Below are positions 41,993 through 53,337 of a stretch of DNA of 64,000 bases, piece by piece. The stretch covers positions 13,331,124 through 13,395,123 of the forward strand of contig OX438741.1 in assembly GCA_949316235.1 (NCBI GenBank), in the 5' to 3' direction. The notes beneath the pieces are model-generated. The model had not been told where the DNA came from. It did not search any database and saw only the letters and a list, made by a program, of their open reading frames with translations. This DNA comes from Oegoconia quadripuncta. Lineage: Eukaryota; Arthropoda; Insecta; Lepidoptera; Autostichidae. The translations under genes and the position numbers were made by a program. Numbering within the stretch: the first letter of the stretch is position 1; every line of letters starts with the position of its first letter.

Positions 41993-42224
41993 TAAAAAAC
42001 ACACGGAAGATGAACAATATGGTAGCTGGACAAAGGACGCGCGTCTACCTCCGTGATTCGACAGACAACTTTACTGCACACACACATGCATACATAGTGT
42101 ACAGGTCCATTGTTGGGCCCACACACATTCACACAACCAATCACACTTCCTCACACATATTGTATAATTTTTGTGTTGGCTGAGGTACAATCCACTCGCT
42201 ATATGTATACTGTCGGCCATTGCT

Positions 42225-42548
42225 TACTTTTCAACGGATTACAAATTTTTGGGCAAAAAACGTTTCCCAAAGTATCACATGCCAAAGTATGTTTCCTAAA
42301 TTTTCATTTGGCAAAAAAACATTTGGCAAAACAACTTTTCGCAATTTTACAGTTAGCAATACTATTTTCGGCAATTTATTGTCGCACAAATAATTACATG
42401 GCAATGTTTCATTTTACCAAGTATTATGTAGTCAAATATGGGTTGGCATAACATGCTCTTCCCAAAATTAAATTGTTATTATACAAATTAATTCCGGAGA
42501 TTCGCTTAAAGTTACTCCACGCAGGCGAAGCCGCGGGCGGAAAGCTAG
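42225..42548 (+). mobile_element. Helitron 3' end with degenerate short-repeat array
   Basis: 42235-42445 repeats a loose TTTGGCAAAAhAACnTTT-type word (e.g. TTTGGCAAAAAAACATTTGG at 42307). 42510-42548 is ACTCCACGCAGGCGAAGCCG, then GGAAAGCTAG and host T at 42549. Stem plus CTAG is the Helitron 3' signature. Confidence 0.6.
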
Positions 42549-42635
42549 TATTTCATAAACGGTTTAGTCGGATTTGCCGCAGGTGTGGATTAGATCAAAG
42601 AATGTTAACCGCGTTCTTGGCTCTATATTGTTAAT

Positions 42636-42945
42636 ATAGTTTACAAATGCGGGAAGTCGCGGGTTCAATCCACAGCGGGGTAGCGGGGTACATGAGTACT
42701 CGGATTGGTTGGTGGTAGGGCGTTTTAAATGTCCGCCTGGATAGCTACCACCATCTTATCCAAATCTGCCGCCAAACAGCCATGTTAATAGCATTGTTGT
42801 GTTCCGGTTGTATAAGATAGCCATTCCCCCAAATATGTTGGGGTTTCCGGGTCGGTACGCTTCGACCTTCGACCTCATCTTCACTTAACATCAGGTGTGA
42901 TTGAGGTCTAGTACGAACTCGTCGTACATAAAAAGAAAAATACAA
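42636..42945 (+). mobile_element. tSINE-1, head clipped
   Basis: GGGAAGTCGCGGGTTCAATC (B box GGTTCAATCC) to GTCGTACATAAAAAGAAAA. The first ~30 bp are missing, and a GGGGTAGCGGGGTA duplication sits after the B box. Confidence 0.82.
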
Positions 42946-43870
42946 CAATTTTTTTTTTTAAATATTCTTTATAAACACATGTTTATTGAATTTCATTCGT
43001 CGTATCCTATCGATACCTATCTCGATGGAGTTATTGGAATTATTTGTGTGTGTGTGTGTGTGTGACAAAATGGCTCCAAGCGTCCGCCATATTGGATTTG
43101 TTATTGCGTCATATCTATGACACACGTTATCATGTGACCAAATCGACTGAGGATACGACATGCAGACGCGTCAAATACAATATCTACCTTTAGGCTTCGC
43201 CGTAGACAGATTGAAACATTAATTTGCTAATGCGATAGCAATAGCCTCAGCCCATCAAACTCTATCAAGATTCCTAATCGTTCTAACCACGGTTTTCAAT
43301 TAAAAAACCGCACCGTCAGCGCTCTCATAAAAAAGAATAGTATGAAACAGTGTAATTGTATTCGTCACAATGGGTTCCCTAGATTGATTTATAGTTGCCT
43401 TCTAATGAATAGCATCAGATTTAATGTGCTGGAGTAAATATTTTGTCGGATAATGGCGGTTAAGTAATTAAAGAGTTGTCTTTACAATGTCTGAAAGGTG
43501 GTACAGCCTGAAATAGTTACATATACAGATCTGAGTAATACAACTCTGCCTGCCTGTTGCGCACTACGCCATCCTTATATTATCTTGAAATAAAACCAAT
43601 TAATTTGGTCTCCCGACCAGGGCACTTCGCAGTACGTGCACGCGAGGGCCAAGTTGTATGGCATGAGGGGCGTGCATATGTTTTCTCTTAAACAGAAAGC
43701 ATCTCAGGTTCCATGATTATAATCAAATGTGAATACTTTGTCGATTTCCTATGGTAGCTTGCAATAGTATCGCCTTTGCCCGGCCACCCTTTACCACGCG
43801 ACTGGCACCGTCCCGGTCGCGCTAGCAACGCCCACACCCCCGAACCCACCATCTCCGACATATACATTCA
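42946..43870. other. about 0.9 kb without recognised elements
   Basis: A (GT)n run at 43045-43063; otherwise no shared repeat or known frame. 43600-43860 is GC-richer. Possibly single-copy host DNA. Confidence 0.35.
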
Positions 43871-45171
43871 GTGTACTAAGTATCGGGAATTTGTCAATAA
43901 AACAAAAAATACAAATTATTCATCTAAATTTATTTTATCGCCTTCAAAGTAGGCCCCATCGCTTGCAATACAACATCTCCACCGCTTCACCCAGTCTTCC
44001 ATACATTTTTCATAGGCTATTTGCGGTATGGCCTTTATAGCTCATTCAGCGAATTTTCTTTTATGGCTTCTATCGACTCAAAACGTTTTCCTCGAAGTGG
44101 TAATTTTAACTTGGGAAATAAAAAAAAGTCAGACGGAGCCATATCAGGTGAATACGGTGCTTGGTCGAGAACTTTTGTTGAATTTTTCGCTAAAAACTCT
44201 TTCACTATAATGGCTGTGTGTGCTTATCATGGTGCAGCATCCATGAGTTGTGTTGCCACAAATCTGGACGTTTTCGGCGGATACTCTCACGCAAACGCTT
44301 CATGACGCCTAAATAATATTCTTTATTCACTGTTTCTCCCTCTGGAAGGAATTCGGAGTGAACCACACCACGGTAGTCAAAAAAAACTGTCAGCATCACC
44401 TTGATTTTGGAGCGACTTTGCCGCGGTTTTTTGGGTTTCGGCTCGTTTTCGAGACGCCATTCTGAAGACTGTTGGCTTGTTTGCATGTCGTACTCATAAA
44501 CCCATGTCTCGTCGCCAGTTATTATACGTTTCATAAAGGTCGGATCCGTAGAAGCTCGGGAAACCATGTCTTCAGCGACATGCTTTCGCTGCGCTTTTTG
44601 AACAAAATTGAGCTCTTTTGGAACTAGTCGAGCGGCGACGCGTTTCATGCCTAAAATGTCAATGAGAATGTTGTGGACGGACTTAAAAGATATGTTCACC
44701 TCACTAGCCAACTCTCTCAGACTCATACGTCGATTTTCGAGCACTAGCTTCTTGATTCTGTCGATGTTTTCTTTGGTCGTAGCGGTTGAAGGTCTACCAG
44801 AACGAGGCAAGTCTACTACTACTTCTCGGCCTTCTTTAAAAGCCTTATACCATTCATAAGCCCTTGTTTTCGATATACACGATTCGCCGTAGGTATTTCG
44901 CAACATTTTTAGTGATTCACCACATGAAATATCATTTGAAACACAAAATTTAAGGCACACTCTTTGTTCAACAATATTTTCCATTGTAAAAATCGCCGAG
45001 GACTCAAAACTATGACCTACAAAAAGTGTAGTTTAAAACAAATTAAATGACAGATCCCGCTCAAATTTTGCGCGCTAAATCAGTACAGTGCTACCAACAT
45101 GCAGTAAAAAAATTAGAACGACCTCTTTTACGCGGGTCTTTTTATTGACATATTCCCGATACTTTTTACAC
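43871..45171 (-). mobile_element. mariner transposon, inactive
   Basis: About 1.3 kb, normal for mariner. The ends GTGTACTAAGTATCGGGAAT (43871) and, complemented, GTGTAAAAAGTATCGGGAAT (from 45171) continue as TIRs for about 30 bp. TA dinucleotides lie a few bases outside, but the exact target duplication is unclear. It carries one broken transposase gene on the minus strand. Confidence 0.88.
43917..44984 (-). pseudogene. mariner transposase, two frame breaks
   Basis: The reading starts at 44984 (MENIVEQRVCLKFC) and stays open for 259 codons. N-terminal helix-turn-helix pair (about residues 10-110: SCGESLKMLRNTYGE, SGRPST linker, SLRELASEV). First catalytic Asp in GDETWVYEYD (D158), second in LHHD (D253). 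Just after it a short deletion (about 7 nt, near 44228-44234) shifts the frame. The third-Asp region (SPDMAPSDFFLF, 44120-44150) is present in the other frame, and a second shift lies near 44035. The D,D34D spacing would fit mariner. It cannot make active transposase. Confidence 0.88.
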
Positions 45172-45229
45172 AGAGTAGTACATCTTATTCTCAAGGCTGA
45201 CCGCTTCAAGGCAGATCCTTGAGGTCAAT

Positions 45230-45545
45230 ACCTTTTCTCACAGGATATTCTTGAAAATTTATGTCAAAAAAAATATTACATCATTTAAGAAAAATGTGAC
45301 AAAGATGATGTTAATACAAGAAATAAAGATAAACTTGCAGGTCACATAAGCCTATTCCGCAAAATCAGTAAATCATTCAGCGGGCTATGCATACGTTTCT
45401 TTCAATAAGATTCCCGCTGATGTACAAAATATTCCTTTCAATAAATTTAAAGATTCTATAAAAGAAAGCATAAATTATAAAATGTCAGACTATTTAGATG
45501 ATAAGCATCCATGGACAAACCAAATGGTTCGTAAGGTGGTTTCAT
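45230..45545 (+). pseudogene. JL LINE C-terminus, frameshifted
   Basis: AATACAAGAAATAAAGATAA, CAGGTCACATAAGCCT and CCAGACTATTTAGATG-like coding parts as in 30853, with small deletions. No TTTGAC tail; it stops near 45545. Confidence 0.65.
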
Positions 45546-45579
45546 GTTTATCCACCAATCAATCAATCAAATACGCTTT

Positions 45580-45680
45580 GTTGTTTAAATAAGGAAGGTA
45601 CATTTAAATATCTTATAGGAACTACAAATTAGGCGGCCTTATCGCTTACACAGCGATCTCTTCCACGCAAACCTATCATC
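45580..45680 (-). mobile_element. LINE 3' end
   Basis: TACGCTTTGTTGTTTAAATA, GCGGCCTTATCGCTTACACA, GCGATCTCTTCCACG. Confidence 0.6.
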
Positions 45681-46284
45681 ACGGTTATAGTACATCCGAA
45701 AGTTCTGCATATTGAAATCACAAAGTGTTATAGGTATTCAAAACATTAATAATCCATATTTTAATTTTGAGATTGTTTTGTTTGATACGCTTTATCACCA
45801 GGGTGGTTCGCAATAAATTTGGTTAAGTTCTGATGTTACACCCATTGTTAAATAACGCGATGGCCCCCTGATGACGCACTTCTAGGAACCGCATTGAAGT
45901 TGATTACTTTGCAGCTTCTCGGAGGCGCAATAAAAATATAATTTAGGGAAGTGGCATCAGAAAATGCACCATTGGCTTTATTAGTAGGTACTTTTCTATA
46001 TGAAACAATAATTTATAAAACCATTAAACTGGTCGAATGGCCCGCTCGCGTAATCTCCTTGAAACGTAAAGGTAATATGAAACGTTTTTACGATTGCTAC
46101 GCCAAGACGATTTCTGTAAGTGTCCCCTACTAACAGTCTCGACTCGGTGAGACTGTATTAATTTATTTAACTACTTTTGTACAGTCCACTGTATGTTAAG
46201 CATAACCAATAAAAGCTGATCTACTGTATAAGGATTTGATAATAGAGACCAACATTACAAAATAAAATGTCAGCTGAGAAATAA
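45681..46284. other. unassigned DNA
   Basis: A 60-codon plus frame (45951-46133) contains no known domain. No element recognised. Confidence 0.3.
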
Positions 46285-46585
46285 GAATAATAATAAAATA
46301 ATAATAAATAAATATCTTTGCACATACACACAGCGCCATCTAGTTCCACACTAAGCAACTAGGCTTGTATTATGGATACCAGATGGTTGATAAACTAAAC
46401 AAATATTTTTTTTTGTAAATAAATGCATACATAAATGAAAAACAACCATAACTCGGGAACACATGTCATGTCTGTATTCATCATACAAACATATGCCCCT
46501 AGCGGGATTCGAACCCGCGACCTTTTGATATAGCAGCAGAGTTTCTAACCACTAGTCGTCCTTACCAACCACTACACCATAAAAC
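46285..46585 (-). mobile_element. tSINE-2, full length
   Basis: AATAATAAATAAATATCTTT, AGCGCCATCTAGTTCCACAC, B-box complement GGGATTCGAACCC (46504), and a small duplication AACCACTA...AACCACTACACC at the head. Confidence 0.82.
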
Positions 46586-47454
46586 CAATAATTTTATTGG
46601 ATACAGAAATAAATATACACAGTACAAAATAGCGATGATAGCTACTGTAGTTGGAAACTGTAGTGTACCAACGAAAGTATTGTTATACTTAGCATTATAT
46701 AAAATAAATATTGTAACACAACAGAACTAATAAGTATAACAACACCACCAAAATGAAACAAAGAAAGAAAAATTACAAAAAAAGTCTATCTACATAACTC
46801 ATTTTGTTGTTTGTTATATATATATAAATATGTATGTGTGTGCGAGTGTGCGATTGTATGTAAGTGAATAATACCTATATTTACTTATCTTGCAACGTCA
46901 ACGTAAATGTCAACGATGCAAAATCCCAACACTTCAGAATATAATAATATAATAATAATAAGAAAAGTCTCTTAACTCTTGTGAGTACGTGTGAAGACTG
47001 ATGCCTAAAAAATATCCTACCATATCATATAATATTGCATTGCATACTAAATAGCCAGTAAACCTTTGGCCTCATCTCCACTTAACATCAGGTGTGTTAG
47101 AAGTCAAGCGCTAGTTCAGCCTAGCCACGCCTTTGCTTGAAGGCAGGGCGACTTGCCTTCAAGCAAGATCGAGTTCTTTTGGTAGGTGGTAATGCATCTG
47201 ACACGGCCACGGTACCTACCACTGTTGCAGGACTTTTATGTGCATAAATGTACCCGGCGATAATACAATGCACTCAAGTAGTATTGAAATGTATTTGAAT
47301 GCATATTTATTATGTATTTATATATGCGTATAAATAGTAGGAGATGTAGCAGTCATCTTAACTTAACTTCAGGCTTAAGGGTGTGATTGAAGTCAAGTGC
47401 AAACTCGTTGGGCATAAAAAATCTATATATCTAATGTTAATCACGACAATATAA
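46586..47454. other. AT-rich; two tSINE-1 scraps and a hairpin
   Basis: 47060-47105 and 47355-47425 are decayed tSINE-1 3' ends. TTGCTTGAAGGCA (47133-47145) pairs exactly with TGCCTTCAAGCAA (47154-47166) around GGGCGACT. No gene. Confidence 0.5.
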
Positions 47455-47700
47455 TACCTACTAATACACTTTATTGCACAACAGAAAAGAAAATATAGTT
47501 TCAGAATAGTGGTAAGAATAGAATGTACAATTTGGCGACCTTACCATTAAAAGCGATCTCTTCCAGGCAACCTTTGGGTATAAGTACAGTACATTTGAAA
47601 TAGGTAGGTTGTGCGCTATTGAATAGGGATGCAGATACAAAGTACGTGAATAAATTTCATATATTTACATACACATACATACATAGACAATAGATAGACA
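47455..47700 (-). mobile_element. LINE 3' end, second copy of 1018-1310
   Basis: TACACTTTATTGCACAACAG, AGCGATCTCTTCCAGGCAAC, then the same 120-bp extension as at 1150-1270. Confidence 0.7.
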
Positions 47701-47880
47701 AATATACCTACTTAAATATAAAATCTATAAAATAGCAACAAAATACAAACGTAAATATAGAGGTGTACTAAATAAATATTTACTGATAAATAAAAAAATA
47801 ACATTTGATATATAAAATAATAATATATACAGGGTGAATTTGAATTCGTGGAATTCTCATAAACTAGTGACGCCACTCTT

Positions 47881-48172
47881 GTTTTTTTTTTTATATGAGA
47901 GGGCGGCAAACGATCATGCGGGTCACCTGATGGAAAGCAATCACCGCCGCCTATGGACACCCGCAACACCAGATGCGTTGCCGGCCTTTGAGGAAGGTGT
48001 AGGCTCGTTTCTTGAAGGTTCCAATGTCGTACTCGTTCGGGAATACCGCTGCCGGAAGTCCGTTTTGGTTCCTTCTTTCCGTCCGGAAGTGTTTACGACT
48101 TATTGTAAATTATTTTGCGCAATAAAGAGTATTTGTATTGTATTGCATTGCATTGCATTGCATTGTATTGCC
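47881..48172. pseudogene. LINE C-terminus (minus) abutting a LINE tail (plus)
   Basis: 47881-48066 is a minus copy of the 39418 family ([14 protein letters not shown] region; note the lost CAAAAGAGTCACAG segment). 48076-48172 is a plus LINE 3' end: TGCGCAATAAAGAGTATTTG then (TATTG/CATTG)n. Confidence 0.7.
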
Positions 48173-48179
48173 TTGTACG

Positions 48180-48740
48180 AACAACTTTCTCCAAGGAACC
48201 ATACAAAATTTTCGATTACCCTATACAAATCCCCACTCCATGGCTATTCAAATATATAATTCTATCCCTAACCATATTAAAAATTAAGAAAATTTATCAC
48301 GTTTTGGAAAATTGTTGAAAAAATATTTATTAAGTAAAGCATTTTATAATATAGGAGAACTACTAAATGATAATAAGTCTAATAAATAATGTATGTGTGT
48401 ACTGAAATATAATATTTATATAATTAAAATATATACAATTAAAAGTTTAGTATCTCATGAAATAGTATAGTAAGTACAAACAGTTAATATTATAAAAGTT
48501 TTTAAAATAAGTAGAAAACAGTTTTAAGTTAGTTCTAGTTTAATATAAAGAAATTTTGTATTAAATATGAAAAATGTTAGATCACTTTAAGCTAGGTTTC
48601 TTTAAGTTAATATAAATAATTAATTATAAGAAGCTCTCTCTCATACCTTTGCGGTGCCCTTACAGGGTGTCACATGCTTGTACACTTTTATATTTAACAC
48701 CTATGTGAACCATGTGATATGCAATAAATAAATAAATAAA
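48180..48740 (+). pseudogene. LINE ORF2 C-terminus with (AAAT)n tail
   Basis: YNSIPNHIKN, a stop, then FGKLLKKYLLSKAFYNIGEL and LNDN. A long AT-rich UTR ends GATATGCAATAAATAAATAA. Jockey/CR1-type tail; the in-frame stop shows decay. Confidence 0.65.
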
Positions 48741-48758
48741 AGTAAACCATTCTGAAAC

Positions 48759-48985
48759 CACCTTTAGTATGGAAGTCCAACAATTTTCGGCTGGTGACTC
48801 CACTTCTGATTACGAACTACTTTCACCAAGGAACCATAGCCAAATTCAGCCGCAAATTGCTGGACATACTAAAGGTGATATCAGAAAGGTTTACTTTGTC
48901 GAATTTTTGATCCAACTCGAAATTTTTTTGATTCAACTCGGTTATGGTTCATATAAGAAAGTTTTTCGTAATCAGAAGTGGAGTC
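48759..48985. mobile_element. MITE-6: interleaved inverted repeats
   Basis: CACCTTTAGTATG (48759) pairs with CATACTAAAGGTG (48865). GACTCCACTTCTGATTACGA (48796) pairs with the exact inverse ending at 48985 and continues imperfectly for ~46 bp. The two pairings interleave (a, b, a', b'). A partial copy lies at 11880-11998. Confidence 0.65.
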
Positions 48986-48989
48986 CCCA

Positions 48990-49152
48990 GAAAACAGGAA
49001 TTACACTAATTGAAATTCGGTGTATAGGTGTATATGTGGAACAAGCTTTGGAACAGTTGTGGAACAAGCTTCCTGCACAGATCCGAGAGAGTCCCTCCGT
49101 CCAAGTTTTAAAGAAGAGCCTAAAAGAGCACTATCATTCTATCATGATTTAA
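48990..49152 (+). pseudogene. LINE ORF2 C-terminal fragment
   Basis: LWNKLPAQIRESPSVQVLKK, SLKEHYHS, stop at 49150-49152. The GGAACAAGCTT word is duplicated (49038 and 49062), giving a short in-frame repeat. Confidence 0.7.
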
Positions 49153-49360
49153 GATATATATTTATATAATTATGTACTTATATATGTGATATTTATTTAT
49201 TTATATTATATAGTTTACTAATAATCACGTGTAATTTTATAACTAAGTGTATTTCTGTATTCTAGTAGTGTATGTATGTAAATAACATATTATATTATAT
49301 ACCTATATGTATAGTATATTTGTCCTTCCATAACTGCACTTTTTCTTCACCGTCCCGCAC

Positions 49361-49499
49361 AATGCTCTAACCACCACTGAGGTTGGATGGAAGAGATCTC
49401 TATTAGAGATAAGCTCACCTTTGTACAATATTTCCGACTGATTGTCAACATGTTTTTTTATGTGCAATAAAGAATATATATATGTATATATATATATAT
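49361..49499 (+). mobile_element. LINE 3' end with (TA)n tail
   Basis: GGATGGAAGAGATCTCTATT, GATAAGCTCACCTTTGTACA, GTGCAATAAAGAATATATAT. The tail runs into TATATGTATATATATATATA. Confidence 0.7.
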
Positions 49500-50022
49500 G
49501 TCGGAGACGGTCAATAGTATAGACATTCAAATGAGGCGAAGCGCACGTGTCGATGGTGAAAACTTACCGGAAGTACCGCCCTACCGCTTCATCCGCAATT
49601 TAGACTTAGCTAGGTTAGCACATCCTTTGTGGGACACAGCATACGCTTTTACAATAAAATACCAGAACATGTATTCAGTTTAACAGAGCAGAAATTTAAA
49701 CGCCACATTAAAGAAACTCTGTGTAAGAAGGGTTATTACAGGATAGATGATTATTTAGGCGATAAGGAGGTCTGGTGTTAGCTGGTCGTTATGTTAATTG
49801 CTATTGTTTTGTAATATGTTATATAAAATGTAATATTATTGTAAAGATGGAAACTAATTGAAAAGATGTGTTGTTGCGGACTTTCTTGTCGCTTCTTCTC
49901 CCTAACCATAACACCTTGTGAAGAGATGTAGTTTAAAAAAAAATATCATGTTGACTTTCAATAAGTGATATTTTTGTATCCTACATTGAATAAAATATTT
50001 TTGATTTTGATTTTGATTTTAT
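49500..50022 (+). pseudogene. LINE ORF2 C-terminus and tail
   Basis: VNSIDIQMRRSARVDGENLP and RNLDLARLAHPL, a frame change, then FYNKIPEHVFSLTEQKFKRH, KKGYYRIDDYLGDKEVW and a stop. The UTR ends TTTTGATTTTGATTTTGATT. Close in plan to JL, but a separate family. Confidence 0.72.
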
Positions 50023-50237
50023 CCCCACCACCATTACTGAACGCGCTAAGAAGGAGCCTGGGGTAGGACACAAGGGGGGGGCTTCACTTGAGTTACGACC
50101 GCCATAACGTGCACACGCTTGAGGAACTGTCCTCCGTTTCGTTTTCGTTCTCTACTGTGTTTCTCTTTGCTCGATAACCCATCTACACGCCCGCATGATG
50201 TCTGATGGCAGCGCCCACCCTGCTGACGAACTGACAT
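50023..50237. other. unassigned DNA
   Basis: GC-richer, with a G7 run at 50084; no gene. Confidence 0.35.
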
Positions 50238-50650
50238 ATATTAGGTTCTTACCTATGAAATTGGCGTTTTGTTTGAAGAATTTCATTAAGACTGTATTCT
50301 CCATACAAACATTTTTGATTTTTTTTGGGAACGGCAAATCCAAATTTAGCTAAACTTTGTGTGTATTATCGGATAACATTAAGTTATGTATAGGCAGCGT
50401 ATATAAAAGTTTCAGCGAATCTAAGAAATGATTATGGGAAGCACATGACAAGAGCTCCGTTCTATATTCTGTTTTTTATTCTATATGATTTAGCCCAGAA
50501 ATAAAAAAATATTTCATGTGTAACCTTGAAATAATATTCCATTTTCCAATTAAAAAACAAATTTGGATATAGCTTTCAAAATCGCAGGAATTGGTACATA
50601 TGATTAACGAAGAAAAAAAACTCCAATTTCATAGGTAAAAGACCCAATAC
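50238..50650 (+). mobile_element. MITE-1, near full length
   Basis: TATTAGGTTCTTACCTATGA to CATAGGTAAAAGACCCAATA. One internal deletion after GGCAGCGTATATAAAAG. Confidence 0.85.
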
Positions 50651-51198
50651 ATATACATGGATCTATCCGAGACCACAAATTCGTTAAATCTGCAACAGTA
50701 AACGAGTATTCCGATAATATCGTCAAGAGACCTCTTCAATTTTATCAAATTCATTTAATATGTTGATTCCGTAATCACTGACCGGAAAATACATTTCCCT
50801 TTGATAAGTAAGTTATTGTCCTACTTTGGTACCTAGGTAGATTTACTTTTGTGTAAGTAGGAAATTATTCGTTTCATTGATTATTTTTTTTATTGGGGAG
50901 TTAGCTTTGTAAATGAGAAGTAATTTTAATATTATGTTAAAAAAAACCGGCCAAGTGCGTGTTGGCCACGCGCAGTGTAGGGTTCTGTACTTGCCCATCA
51001 CATTAACGACTTAGGCGTTTTATTGTTTTTGTTAACGTCTATTAATAAATAAGTTTATGGACCACTTATTACTCAGTATTTGTAAAGCGTACTTAACTTT
51101 GATAGGTTTTCTTGAAACTTCGTTATAATGCTGTGAATTTTTTCACGTATCCAAAAACAAACGTTTAGCTGACATGAGAGCATAATTGACAGTGACAA

Positions 51199-51533
51199 TT
51201 TTTTTTTATGCACGACGGGTTCATTCTTGACCTCAACCACACCTGATGTTAAGTGAAGATGAGGTCGAAGGTGGAAGCGTATACGGACCCAGAAACCCCA
51301 AAACATTTGGGGGACTGGCTATCTTATCTCTGACAACCGGAACGGAACAATGTTATTAACATTGCTGTTTGGCGGCAGATTTAGACAAGATGGTGGTAGC
51401 TAGCCAGGCGGACATTTAAAATGCCCTACCACCAACCAAACCGAGTACCTAAACATGTACCCCGCTGGGGATCGAACCCGCGACCTCCGAATCATAAACC
51501 CAATGTTGTTTACATTGAGCCACGGAGGCGGTT
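51199..51533 (-). mobile_element. tSINE-1, full length
   Basis: T-run, ATGCACGACGGGTTCATTCT, all modules, GAGCCACGGAGGCGGTT. Confidence 0.88.
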
Positions 51534-51549
51534 AAAAATTAGCCCTTTA

Positions 51550-51700
51550 AAGCTTTACATGTCGCAAACTGATCCCTGAATTGTAAAACTGATCAAGATA
51601 ACCTCTAATAATATTATGTTGTATCTGTATGTTTTTTTCTTGTGTGCAATAAATGATAAATAAATAAATAAAATAAATAATAATAAATAAAATTACATAT
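51550..51700 (+). mobile_element. LINE 3' end
   Basis: TTTTTTCTTGTGTGCAATAA followed by AAATAAATAAATAAAATAAA. Confidence 0.55.
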
Positions 51701-51844
51701 AATAAAAATAATAATTGTTTGTTGACCAAAAGATAATTTGTTTAGGCTGTTCGGATACAAACCTGCCACCTGTCGGACCCCGTGCTGGGAACCAGTGAGT
51801 ACGGATAACTGCTGACAAGTAGGCTCCGAATCAGCTTATCAAAT

Positions 51845-52045
51845 AATATTAGGTCCTTACCTATGAAATTGGCGTTTTGTATGAAGAATTTCATTAAGAC
51901 TGTTTTCTATATGTCCCATAGATGTGGGTTGTGTGGAAGAGATCGCTTTTAGTGATAAGACCGCCTAATTGTGTTCTATTGTTATCATCAAAAATTATTG
52001 TAAATTATTTCGGGCAATAAAGAGTATTTGTATTGTATTGTATGA
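51845..52045 (+). mobile_element. MITE-1 5' piece cut by a LINE tail
   Basis: 51848-51909 is TTAGGTCCTTACCTATGAAA to AAGACTGTTTTCT. At about 51912 it passes to the LINE end GGAAGAGATCGCTTTTAGTG, CGGGCAATAAAGAGTATTTG, (TATTG)n at 52028-52044. Confidence 0.7.
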
Positions 52046-52345
52046 TTTCGAAAAAAAATATTAAACTATGTACGCCAATACCTCATTTCACTTACCTAAT
52101 ATGGCCCTATTTTTTCCTTACCGTAAAAAACTCATCCGGTATAATACTTTTGAATGACCTGTCTAACGACATCTCACACGATGGGGTACGAAAGCAAAAA
52201 AAAATCATGCCCTCTTTAACATTAAAAAAAAAATTTTCAAAATTTTAGTTCACCACATTTTTGGTATTATTAATTATTTTACTCATGCCAACAGCTTACA
52301 GCTTTCTAATATAAGGGTTCCTTGTGGACTACGGGACCCTAAAAA

Positions 52346-52626
52346 TTTCACGTTTTCAAGTGATCCTTATGTCCTATGAAATAATTGTTCTTTTTTCTTG
52401 GCTTTCACTTTGATTTTGAGACTGTCAAGTGGGGTTGACCTTATTCGACTTTGCCAATATTGTTGGTCCATGGCAGTGGCGTGCACAACGTTTTATCACA
52501 GTGTAGGAAGAATGATAAAATTTGCTATTAATTGAGAAAAATACAACTACGAAATAACTTACTTTTCTAGCAATTTTCTTAACTGTTTAGAATATTTTCT
52601 GCTCATATCAATATGAATCACTTATC
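52346..52626 (+). other. JL tail scrap, otherwise unassigned
   Basis: 52347-52420 (CACGTTTTCAAGTGATCCTT, CCTATGAAATAATT) resembles the end of 18112-18496. Confidence 0.45.
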
Positions 52627-52966
52627 TTTTTTTTTTATCCACAACGCGTTAGCACTTGACCTCAATCACACCTGATGTTAAGTTATGTGAAGGTGGTAGC
52701 GTACTGACCCGGAAACCCCATATTATTTGGGGGACTGGCTATCTTATCTCTGACAACCGGAACACAACAATGCTATTAACAATGCTGTTTGGCGGCATAT
52801 TTAAATAAGATGGTGGTAGCTAGCCAGGCGGACATTTAATATGTCCTACCACCAACCAAACCGAGTACTAAATATGTACCCCGCTGGGGATCCAACCCGC
52901 GACCTCCGAAACGTAAACCTTAAACGTAAACGTAAATGTTGCTTACATTGAGCCACGGAAGCGGTT
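52627..52966 (-). mobile_element. tSINE-1, full length
   Basis: T-run, TATCCACAACGCGTTAGCAC; close to the first copy (59-390). The head has a small ACGTAAAC reiteration at 52912-52935. Confidence 0.87.
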
Positions 52967-53337
52967 AAAATCTTGACAATCCAATTCGCTTTCTGCCTAT
53001 ATGGAGGGCACGCCACTAGTTCATGGCAGTATGTACGTCACAGCGGCTACAAGAATAAATAAAGTACGTACTTTATCGGGTTCTCGATAAATCGGCCGAA
53101 TATAGAATGTCCGAAAATTAATTAAACATATCGACGCTTATGATATCACTGTTTGTAGTAGATATTGTTACAGATTCAATATATTTGGGGTTATAATTGT
53201 CTATCAGGTGTATGACGTATGTAGTTTGTGTTCCCATGTCGTACTCAGTAGGGTCGAATAGAATAATCGCTAATTTTTGAAAATGGATGCTTTGAATGAG
53301 AGTTATTTAGGTAATATTTTGTAATTAGCTTTCTGTA
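52967..53337. other. nothing recognised
   Basis: No frame or element seen. Confidence 0.35.

Larger units (their letters stand above)
50941..52342. repeat. CCGGCCAAGTGCG-type repeat, split by later insertions
   Basis: 50941-51020 has AAAAAACCGGCCAAGTGCGT and CGCAGTGTAGGGTTCTGTAC. 52205-52342 has TTCACCACATTTTTGG and GGGTTCCTTGTGGACTACGG, GACCCTAAAAA. These are the two ends of a repeat common in moths. Between them are tSINE-1, two LINE tails and a MITE-1 fragment. That the two halves are one element is inference. Confidence 0.5.

Noticed and set aside
44021..44305. Plus-strand 94-codon frame
   Set aside because: Antisense shadow of the mariner transposase.
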